Positions 1 through 5,457 of a stretch of 5,457 nt of DNA are shown piece by piece. Each line of letters begins with the position of its first letter. The stretch's first letter is position 1. The notes under the pieces are model-generated. The model was not told the origin of the DNA, searched no databases, and worked only from the letters and a program-made list of their open reading frames with translations. The stretch comes from Paramuribaculum sp. (GTDB lineage: Bacteria; Bacteroidota; Bacteroidia; Bacteroidales; Muribaculaceae), in contig VSPV01000148.1 of assembly GCA_009775605.1 (NCBI GenBank), positions 1 to 5,457 of the forward strand, read 5' to 3'. Position numbers and translations under genes: made by a program.

Positions 1-463
1 TTATTTTCCTTGCCTCCCTATTCTTAAGAGCTTTTACGGCAAGAGCTATCGCGATATAGGTTTTACCGGTACCGGCCGGCCCCAAAGCGAATGTCAGGTC
101 ATTCTGATTGAACTCATCCACAAGTTTCTGCTGATTGGGAGTCCGGGCACTTATCGGTTTGCCGTTGACGCCATATATTATCACGCCGTCCGACCGCTTG
201 TCGTGAGGCTTCTCACCGGAAACTATGTCAAGAATCACATCTTCTGTCAAGGAATTGTACTTGGTGCAGTATTCTTCCATTTCATGTATTTTCTTCTCGA
301 AAACAGATGTCTCCTCCTCATCTCCTATAACCTTTATCACACTTCCTCTCGCAGCCATACGAAGTTTAGGGAATAGATTACGGATGAGTTGCATGTTGCT
401 GTTGTTTACCCCGTAGAAATTAACGGGATCAGCATTACTTATTATTACAATTCGCTCTATCAT
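1..463 (-). CDS. PhoH-family P-loop ATPase, N-terminal part (3' end beyond the window)
   Basis: Translating the minus strand from the ATG at 463 gives 154 open codons that run off the left edge, so the C-terminal half, with Walker B and the remaining ATPase motifs, is missing. Residues 1-80 form the PhoH-type N-terminal region, including a FYGVNNSNMQLI stretch and the MAARGSVIKVIGDEEE segment typical of Bacteroidales PhoH proteins. A TPNQQK motif (108-113) precedes a perfect Walker A, GPAGTGKT, at residues 128-135. PhoH proteins are cytoplasmic ATPases linked in other bacteria to RNA metabolism and phosphate starvation; the exact role is unsettled, and phosphate control is not shown here. The start is the first possible one: an in-frame TAA lies eleven codons upstream with no start codon between. 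The upstream bases read AAAGAG, not a convincing ribosome site. The gene is divergent from the CYTH gene, 137 bases away. The family call is secure; the cellular function is not. Confidence 0.93.
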   Translation of the reverse strand, partial: MIERIVIISNADPVNFYGVNNSNMQLIRNLFPKLRMAARGSVIKVIGDEEETSVFEKKIHEMEEYCTKYNSLTEDVILDIVSGEKPHDKRSDGVIIYGVNGKPISARTPNQQKLVDEFNQNDLTFALGPAGTGKTYIAIALAVKALKNREARKI

Positions 464-549
464 CTCTTTATAATAGTGAAAGGAATCATTCGCTTATATT
501 ATATAATGCCGTAGAAACCTTTCATGTTTTATCTTTTTAGTTTTATTTT

Positions 550-557
550 TAATTTTG
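550..557 (+). promoter_or_regulatory. Candidate Bacteroidota -7 promoter element for the CYTH gene
   Basis: The octamer TAATTTTG matches the Bacteroides -7 consensus TAnnTTTG exactly. It lies 43 bases before the CYTH start, which would place the transcript start near 563-565 and give a leader of roughly 36-38 bases. The expected -33 TTTG is not exact; only TGTTT at 525-529 falls at about the right spacing. The surrounding DNA is very T-rich, so a chance match is possible. Confidence 0.5.
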
Positions 558-600
558 CGGGACACTCATTAATATCAAAACGCATTAAGTCGCCTGACCT

Positions 601-1062
601 ATGGGTAAAGAAATAGAACGTAAATTTATCGTCAAAGACGAAAGCTACAAAAAACGTGCCAGCAGAGTTATCGAAATCCGACAGGCTTACCTCTCCACTT
701 CGCCTGATTCCGTGGTGAGAATCCGCGTTTCCGGCCCGATGGCATTCCTTACGGTTAAGAGCAGAACCCACGGATGTGAGCGTGGGGAATGGGAATACCC
801 TATCCCCGTTTCAGATGCCATTGAGATAATGGATGCATGTTCATGCTCCGCGATGATATCGAAAACAAGATATATCGTGGGCCGTTGGGAAGTCGATGAA
901 TTCCACGGGAGACTCTCAGGACTTACCGTCGCTGAGATTGAGCTGCAAAATGCTGAAGAACGCTTCGAAAAACCGGCGTTCCTGGGACGGGAAGTAACCG
1001 GCGACGTCCGTTATTATAATTCTGCGCTCACTTCTTGTGAAGAGCTTCCTCCCACACAATGA
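601..1062 (+). CDS. Standalone CYTH-domain protein (triphosphate tunnel metalloenzyme)
   Basis: This complete 153-residue protein consists of one CYTH domain with no fused partner. The signature EIERK (E4, E6, K8) opens the chain. Further tunnel residues are visible: R40 and R42 in VRIRV, K53 in TVK, the E63/E65 pair, K88 and R90 in KTRY, the WEVDEF strand (96-101), the AEIEL strand (E112, E114) and a C-terminal GREVTGD followed by YYNSAL. This fits the short bacterial enzymes such as those of Nitrosomonas europaea and Clostridium thermocellum, which bind a triphosphate in a beta-barrel with a divalent metal and hydrolyse it, often preferring inorganic tripolyphosphate. Thiamine triphosphatase or adenylate cyclase activity also occurs in the superfamily and cannot be excluded. 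No signal peptide is seen, so a cytoplasmic location is likely. An in-frame TGA two codons before the ATG fixes the start. There is no Shine-Dalgarno sequence. It contains four cysteines (59, 80, 82, 146). Confidence 0.93.
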   Translation: MGKEIERKFIVKDESYKKRASRVIEIRQAYLSTSPDSVVRIRVSGPMAFLTVKSRTHGCERGEWEYPIPVSDAIEIMDACSCSAMISKTRYIVGRWEVDEFHGRLSGLTVAEIELQNAEERFEKPAFLGREVTGDVRYYNSALTSCEELPPTQ

Positions 1063-1063
1063 A

Positions 1064-2476
1064 TCACCTCCTTCTTACCAGCCTCACCACATTTTCAACA
1101 TGGTGAGTATGAGGAAACATATCTACAGGCTGTACTCTGTCAACCTTATATGACCCGTCAAGCAAAGCTATATCACGTGCCTGGGTCGATGGATTGCAGC
1201 TCACGTAAACTATTCTCTCCGGGGAAGCATTCAGTATGACGTTGACCACATCCTGATGCATTCCCGCACGGGGTGGATCGACTATCATCACGTCAGGAAC
1301 CCCATGCTCGGCTACAAAACCATCAGTAAGAACATCCTTCATATCTCCAGCAAAGAATACAGTGTTGCCAATCCCGTTTGTCTCGGAATTCACCCGTGCA
1401 TCCTTTATGGCATCTTCTACGTATTCTATACCAATTACCTTAGCCGCTTTTGAGGCTACGAAATTAGCAATGGTGCCGGTTCCGGTATAAAGGTCATATA
1501 CAAGTTCATTTCCGGAAAGATCGGCAAAATCACGCACCACATTATAAAGCCTTTCAGCCTGGCGGGAATTCGTCTGATAGAACGACTTGGGTCCGACGCG
1601 AAACCGCAGCCCTTCCATTTCTTCCTCTATATAGGGTGACCCTTTGTATACCAGAACATCCTGATCGGCAATCGTATCGTTTAGTTTGGTATTGATTACA
1701 TACTGAAGAGATGTTATTTCCGGGAATTCCCCGGCCACGGCATCAAGAAGAGCTTTTATAGGCTCAGGCTCGTCAGAACCGAAAACCATAACAGCCATAA
1801 CCTGACCAGTGGACGCTATGCGAATCATCAGGGTCCTCAACAATCCGCTTTGGGCTCTGAGGTCGTAAAAGCTCAGTCCATTGCGCTTGCCGTAGTCCTT
1901 TATAAACAGTCGCAGACGGTCTCCCAGACTGTCCTGAAGATGACACTCCTCGATATCCAACACTTTATCGAAAGCCCCCGGTATATGGAAACCGGCGGCA
2001 TCTCTGTCAGGGAACTCTTCTCCGCTCTTGAGTTGGTCAAAAGTCAGCCATTTTTTATTCGAAAAAGTATATTCCATTTTATTACGGTAGGACCATACAT
2101 TTTCCGAACCGATAATCGGACTGATTTCCGGAAGAGCCACCTTGGCGATACGTTCAAGAGCATCCTTCACCTGTCGCTGTTTAAGCTCAAGCTGGATGTC
2201 ATAAGGCAGATGTTGCCACCGGCAGCCTCCGCAAACGCCGAAATGCCTGCATCTCGGCGTCACTCTTATCTCTGAGGGCTTTACCATCCTCTCGATATGG
2301 CCTTCGCTGTAACTTTTACGGCTTCTGTCAATCTTCACATCGACAATATCGCCGGGTGCGCCGAAGGGTATGAATACCACTTTGTCATTTATACGGGCAA
2401 GCGAATTCCCTTCAGCTGCCACATCTGTTATCTCTACACCCTCATACAAGGGTAATTCTTTTCGTTTTCTTCCCAC
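1064..2476 (-). CDS. rlmD: 23S rRNA (uracil-C5)-methyltransferase, RlmD/RumA type
   Basis: This complete 470-residue protein uses S-adenosylmethionine to methylate C5 of a uracil in 23S rRNA (U1939 for E. coli RlmD). Residues about 10-66 form the TRAM RNA-binding domain. C76, C82, C85 and C178 are the four ligands of a [4Fe-4S] cluster. A central RNA-contacting region precedes the methyltransferase fold: FYQTN (299-303), SAM motif DLYTGTGT (328-335), GIEYVEDAI (349-357) and DPPR (400-403). C427 in SCNP is the catalytic nucleophile, and E461 in HHVENVVRL is the likely proton acceptor. All key residues are intact. The start codon is GTG: a TGA lies two codons upstream and no ATG occurs before the TRAM domain, so a later start would damage the fold. 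Whether it modifies U1939, U747 or both, as RlmCD does in some Gram-positive bacteria, cannot be told from the sequence. It converges on the CYTH gene and diverges from ppdK. Confidence 0.95.
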   Translation of the reverse strand: MGRKRKELPLYEGVEITDVAAEGNSLARINDKVVFIPFGAPGDIVDVKIDRSRKSYSEGHIERMVKPSEIRVTPRCRHFGVCGGCRWQHLPYDIQLELKQRQVKDALERIAKVALPEISPIIGSENVWSYRNKMEYTFSNKKWLTFDQLKSGEEFPDRDAAGFHIPGAFDKVLDIEECHLQDSLGDRLRLFIKDYGKRNGLSFYDLRAQSGLLRTLMIRIASTGQVMAVMVFGSDEPEPIKALLDAVAGEFPEITSLQYVINTKLNDTIADQDVLVYKGSPYIEEEMEGLRFRVGPKSFYQTNSRQAERLYNVVRDFADLSGNELVYDLYTGTGTIANFVASKAAKVIGIEYVEDAIKDARVNSETNGIGNTVFFAGDMKDVLTDGFVAEHGVPDVMIVDPPRAGMHQDVVNVILNASPERIVYVSCNPSTQARDIALLDGSYKVDRVQPVDMFPHTHHVENVVRLVRRR

Positions 2477-2528
2477 TTTTCAGTATAATAGTATTCCGAA
2501 AATTAACAACGTTTATTCAATCAAGGTG

Positions 2529-2536
2529 CAAAGCTA
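2529..2536 (-). promoter_or_regulatory. Candidate Bacteroidota -7 promoter element for rlmD
   Basis: On the minus strand the octamer reads TAGCTTTG, an exact match to TAnnTTTG. It lies 52 bases upstream of the GTG start of rlmD, implying a leader of about 45 bases. No clear TTTG is found about 20 bases further upstream, so the call rests on the -7 element and its position in the divergent gap. Confidence 0.5.
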
Positions 2537-2608
2537 CGCAAATAAGGTTAATCTTCATCCCTCAGTGAGAAAAATCTTTAATTTTTTTCATGTTTGCGTT
2601 TAATGTCT

Positions 2609-2616
2609 TACATTTG
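2609..2616 (+). promoter_or_regulatory. Candidate Bacteroidota -7 promoter element for ppdK
   Basis: The octamer TACATTTG matches TAnnTTTG exactly and lies in the rlmD/ppdK divergent gap. A T-run (about 2582-2588) sits where a -33 element is expected, but the canonical TTTG there is absent; the nearest TTTG (2593-2596) is too close. The transcript would begin near 2622-2624, leaving a leader of about 88 bases before the ppdK ATG. Confidence 0.5.
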
Positions 2617-2640
2617 CACTAAAGTCCATGACAAAACTAT

Positions 2641-2687
2641 CAGGCAGTCTAAGCCTGCATTCAAGTATAAAACAAACATTTTTTATA
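2641..2687 (+). other. Two short inverted repeats in the predicted ppdK leader
   Basis: CAGGC (2641-2645) pairs perfectly with GCCTG (2653-2657) around a seven-base loop. Downstream, TATAAAA (2666-2672) pairs perfectly with TTTTATA (2681-2687) around an eight-base loop. The first stem is short and the second is all A-T, so both are weak. They match no riboswitch or leader family I recognise. I report them only as visible structure in an otherwise unexplained leader of about 88 bases. Confidence 0.25.
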
Positions 2688-2710
2688 TACCCAATTTAAT
2701 ACACTAACTG

Positions 2711-5425
2711 ATGAAAAGAGTTTACACGTTTGGAGACGGCAAAGCCGAAGGCGATGCCTCTATGCGTAACCTCCTTGGTGGCAAAGGCGCGAATCTCGCC
2801 GAAATGAACCACCTCGGTATGCCCGTCCCCCCCGGATTCACTATTACTACCGAAGTCTGCACCGAATACACTCAGTATGGTCGCGATGAAGTTGTAAAGC
2901 GTCTTCAGAATGATGTGGAAAAAGCGATAGCCCACGTTGAAAGCCTCACCGGCAAGAAATTCAACGATCCCTCCAATCCCCTTCTGGTTTCTGTACGCTC
3001 CGGTGCCCGCGCCTCTATGCCCGGCATGATGGACACTGTGCTCAACCTTGGTATGAACGACGCTACCGTTGAATCCCTCGCCGCTCAGAGCGGAAATCCC
3101 CGTTTTGCCTGGGACAGCTACCGCCGCTTTGTTCAGATGTATGGTGACGTGGTTCTCGGAATGAAACCCAAAAGCAAAGCCGACATCGATCCTTTCGAGG
3201 AAATCATGGATAAGGTCAAGGAAGAAAAAGGCGTTAAACTCGACACTGAGCTTGATGTCGAAGACCTCAAATCACTCGTTAAGCTCTTCAAAAATGCCGT
3301 AAAGGAATTCACCGGAAAAGACTTCCCCGACAATGCCTGGGAACAGCTTTGGGGTGGTATATGCGCCGTATTCGACAGCTGGATGAACGAGCGCGCCATC
3401 CTTTACCGCCGCATGAACCAGATTCCCGAGGAATGGGGAACCGCCGTTAATGTTCAGGCTATGGTTTACGGCAATATGGGCAACAATTCAGCTACCGGCG
3501 TTGCTTTCAGCCGCGATGCCGCTACCGGCGAAGATATCTTCAACGGCGAATACCTCATCAACGCCCAGGGTGAAGACGTGGTTGCCGGTATCCGCACACC
3601 TCAGCAGATTACTGTTGAAGGTTCTCGTCGTTGGGCCGCTCTTCAGGGCATCTCCGAGGAAGAACGCGCTTCGAAATATCCTTCGCTCGAAGAATCAATG
3701 CCAGTATGCGCAGCCGAGCTTATCAATATTGCTCACCGCCTTGAGGATTATTACAAAGACATGCAGGACATGGAGTTCACCATTCAGGATGGTAAGCTCT
3801 GGATGCTCCAGACTCGTAACGGCAAGCGCACCGGTGCTGCCATGGTTAAGATTGCCATGGATTTCCTTCGCGCTGGCGAAATAGATGAAAAGACTGCCCT
3901 CCTCCGCATGGAACCCCAGAAACTCGACGAGCTTCTGCACCCCGTATTCGACAAGTCCGCCCTCAAGCGCGCTACCGTCGCAGCCAAAGGTCTGCCTGCA
4001 TCTCCCGGCGCAGCTACCGGCCAGATAGTATTCTCTGCCGAAGATGCTGAAAGCTGGGCAGAGCGCAAGAAAAAAGTGGTTCTCGTCCGTATCGAGACTT
4101 CGCCTGAAGACCTCCGCGGTATGGCTGTTGCCCAGGGCATCCTCACAATGCGTGGTGGCATGACATCTCACGCAGCCGTAGTTGCTCGCGGCATGGGTAA
4201 ATGCTGCGTCAGCGGTGCCGGTGAGATCCGCATCGATTACAAAGATAAGACCGTTGTTATGAACGGCAAGACATATAAGGAAGGTGACTGGATTTCGCTC
4301 AATGGTTCCACCGGTGAAGTTTACGATGGTCAGGTACCCACTACCGAACCGGAACTCGGAGGCGACTTCGGCGCAATCATGAATCTCGCTGCCAAATATA
4401 CCAAGACTCTCGTACGCACCAACGCCGACTCTCCCCGTGATGCCAAACAGGCCCGTCACTTCGGAGCTCAGGGTATCGGCCTCTGCCGTACCGAACACAT
4501 GTTCTTCGAAGGCGACCGTATCAAAGCTGTTCGTGAGATGATTCTCGCAAGCGACGTTGAAGGCCGTCGTCACGCTCTCGCCAAACTTCTTCCCATGCAG
4601 CGCGGTGACTTCGAAGGCATCTTCGAGGCTATGGACGGCTACGGAGTAACCATCCGTCTCCTCGATCCCCCTCTGCACGAGTTCGTACCCCACCAGACTG
4701 CAACTCAGAAGGAACTTGCCGCTGAAATGGGTCTCTCACTCGAAGAAGTTAAAGCTAAAGTTGACAGCCTCGAGGAGTTCAACCCCATGCTCGGCCACCG
4801 CGGTTGCCGTCTCGGTATCACCTACCCCGAAATCACCGAGATGCAGACCCGCGCCATCATCGAGGCCGCTATCGCATGCAAGGAACGCGGCATTGATGTT
4901 CATCCCGAAATCATGATACCTCTGGTTGGTTCGCTCAAAGAAATCCAGAACCAGGCCGATGTAATCAACATCACCGCTGCCAAGGTATTTGTTGAAAAAG
5001 GCCAGTCTGTAAGCTATAAAGTAGGAACCATGATCGAAGTTCCCCGTGCTGCCCTCGTAGCAAACGAAATTGCTACCGTAGCCGACTTCTTCTCATTCGG
5101 TACCAACGACCTTACCCAGATGACCTTCGGTTTCTCACGCGACGACGCTCCCAAATTCCTCAAGTTCTACAAAGAGCACGGTATCATCAAGACCGATCCC
5201 TTCGAAGTTCTTGACCAGGAAGGTGTAGGCCAGCTCGTGAAAATGGGTGTTGAGAAAGGTCGCGCCACCAAGCCCGAACTCAAAGTTGGTATCTGCGGCG
5301 AGCACGGAGGTGAACCTTCATCAGTTAAGTTCTGCGCCAAACTCGGCATGAACTACGTAAGCTGCTCACCCTTCCGCGTGCCCATCGCCCGCGTAGCTGC
5401 GGCGCAGGCTGCTATCGAGGATTAA
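2711..5425 (+). CDS. ppdK: Pyruvate, phosphate dikinase (PPDK)
   Basis: This complete 904-residue cytoplasmic enzyme interconverts ATP, phosphate and pyruvate with AMP, diphosphate and PEP, at the junction of glycolysis and gluconeogenesis. The ATP-grasp domain holds GGKGANLAEM (K25), VSVRSGARASMPGMMDT (R96) and the D353, E355, Q367, R369 set. The swivelling phosphohistidine domain has RGGMTSHAAVVARG with phospho-carrier H487. The C-terminal PEP/pyruvate barrel has R593, R649, E776, N799/D800 and catalytic C862 in CGEHGG. Nothing essential is missing. T485, two residues before the histidine, matches the threonine that PDRP-type regulators phosphorylate in plants and some bacteria; no such regulator lies in this window. 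It is about 30 residues longer than the clostridial enzyme as I remember it, partly through extra sequence near 303-326. No Shine-Dalgarno precedes the ATG, but the conserved N-terminus supports this start. Codons are strongly biased to C-ending forms (CTC, CCC, CGC/CGT), suggesting high expression. Confidence 0.98.
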   Translation: MKRVYTFGDGKAEGDASMRNLLGGKGANLAEMNHLGMPVPPGFTITTEVCTEYTQYGRDEVVKRLQNDVEKAIAHVESLTGKKFNDPSNPLLVSVRSGARASMPGMMDTVLNLGMNDATVESLAAQSGNPRFAWDSYRRFVQMYGDVVLGMKPKSKADIDPFEEIMDKVKEEKGVKLDTELDVEDLKSLVKLFKNAVKEFTGKDFPDNAWEQLWGGICAVFDSWMNERAILYRRMNQIPEEWGTAVNVQAMVYGNMGNNSATGVAFSRDAATGEDIFNGEYLINAQGEDVVAGIRTPQQITVEGSRRWAALQGISEEERASKYPSLEESMPVCAAELINIAHRLEDYYKDMQDMEFTIQDGKLWMLQTRNGKRTGAAMVKIAMDFLRAGEIDEKTALLRMEPQKLDELLHPVFDKSALKRATVAAKGLPASPGAATGQIVFSAEDAESWAERKKKVVLVRIETSPEDLRGMAVAQGILTMRGGMTSHAAVVARGMGKCCVSGAGEIRIDYKDKTVVMNGKTYKEGDWISLNGSTGEVYDGQVPTTEPELGGDFGAIMNLAAKYTKTLVRTNADSPRDAKQARHFGAQGIGLCRTEHMFFEGDRIKAVREMILASDVEGRRHALAKLLPMQRGDFEGIFEAMDGYGVTIRLLDPPLHEFVPHQTATQKELAAEMGLSLEEVKAKVDSLEEFNPMLGHRGCRLGITYPEITEMQTRAIIEAAIACKERGIDVHPEIMIPLVGSLKEIQNQADVINITAAKVFVEKGQSVSYKVGTMIEVPRAALVANEIATVADFFSFGTNDLTQMTFGFSRDDAPKFLKFYKEHGIIKTDPFEVLDQEGVGQLVKMGVEKGRATKPELKVGICGEHGGEPSSVKFCAKLGMNYVSCSPFRVPIARVAAAQAAIED

Positions 5426-5457
5426 TCCTTAGTAACTGAAACCAGACAATTAGGTCG

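Noticed and set aside
225..416. 63-codon plus-strand open frame at the left end.
   Set aside because: It is antisense to the PhoH coding region, whose translation is clearly conserved.
494..506. TTATAT-T-ATATAA palindrome in the phoH/CYTH gap, considered as an operator or a phoH promoter.
   Set aside because: It is pure A-T in an AT-rich gap where such palindromes arise by chance, and it does not match the Bacteroidota -7 element.
1083..1107. Perfect 7-base inverted repeat CTCACCA / TGGTGAG near the 3' end of rlmD, considered as a terminator for the converging genes.
   Set aside because: It lies inside the conserved HHVENVVRL coding segment, has an 11-base loop, and no T-run follows it on either strand.
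1850..2275. 141-codon open frame on the plus strand.
   Set aside because: It is wholly antisense to rlmD, which has intact conserved motifs. The translated frame shows no recognisable domain.
2370..2603. 77-codon open frame on the plus strand crossing the rlmD start and the divergent gap.
   Set aside because: Half of it is antisense to the rlmD TRAM domain and the rest is AT-rich promoter DNA. It resembles no known family and has no supporting start context.
3695..4693. 332-codon minus-strand open frame inside ppdK.
   Set aside because: It is in codon register with ppdK and is explained by the absence of TTA, CTA and TCA codons there. It starts with GTG and shows no domain.
5426..5457. The short stretch after ppdK, searched for a terminator or a following gene.
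   Set aside because: Only 32 bases are present, with no stem, T-run or start of a recognisable frame.

Overview
The window looks like an ordinary housekeeping stretch from a Bacteroidota genome, most likely order Bacteroidales from gut or a similar habitat. Three things point there. The proteins read like Bacteroidales homologues, notably the PhoH N-terminus. No gene has a clear Shine-Dalgarno sequence. The two intergenic gaps carry exact matches to the Bacteroides -7 promoter element TAnnTTTG. A family such as Muribaculaceae would fit the moderate GC content, but this cannot be settled from the sequence alone.

Layout: (1) positions 1-463, minus strand: the N-terminal 154 codons of a PhoH-family ATPase, cut by the window's left edge. 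(2) 464-600: an AT-rich divergent gap with a promoter candidate for the next gene. (3) 601-1062, plus strand: a complete standalone CYTH / triphosphate tunnel metalloenzyme of 153 residues. (4) 1064-2476, minus strand: a complete RlmD-type 23S rRNA m5U methyltransferase with TRAM domain, [4Fe-4S] cysteines and SAM-binding fold. Its stop codon faces the CYTH stop across one base. (5) 2477-2710: a second AT-rich divergent gap with one promoter candidate per strand. (6) 2711-5425, plus strand: a complete pyruvate, phosphate dikinase of 904 residues with all catalytic residues present. (7) 5426-5457: 32 bases after ppdK in which I see nothing.

The four genes alternate in strand (minus, plus, minus, plus), so none share an operon within the window and each is probably transcribed alone. 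They share no pathway. PhoH and RlmD belong to RNA/ribosome biology, the CYTH protein to polyphosphate or nucleotide-triphosphate hydrolysis, and PPDK to central carbon metabolism at the PEP/pyruvate node. I found no mobile element, CRISPR array, tRNA, rRNA or recognisable riboswitch, and no convincing novel system. The observations worth a second look are modest: the unknown substrate of the CYTH enzyme, the one-base tail-to-tail junction, the promoter motifs, the ppdK leader, and the strong codon bias of ppdK that produces a long spurious antisense frame.
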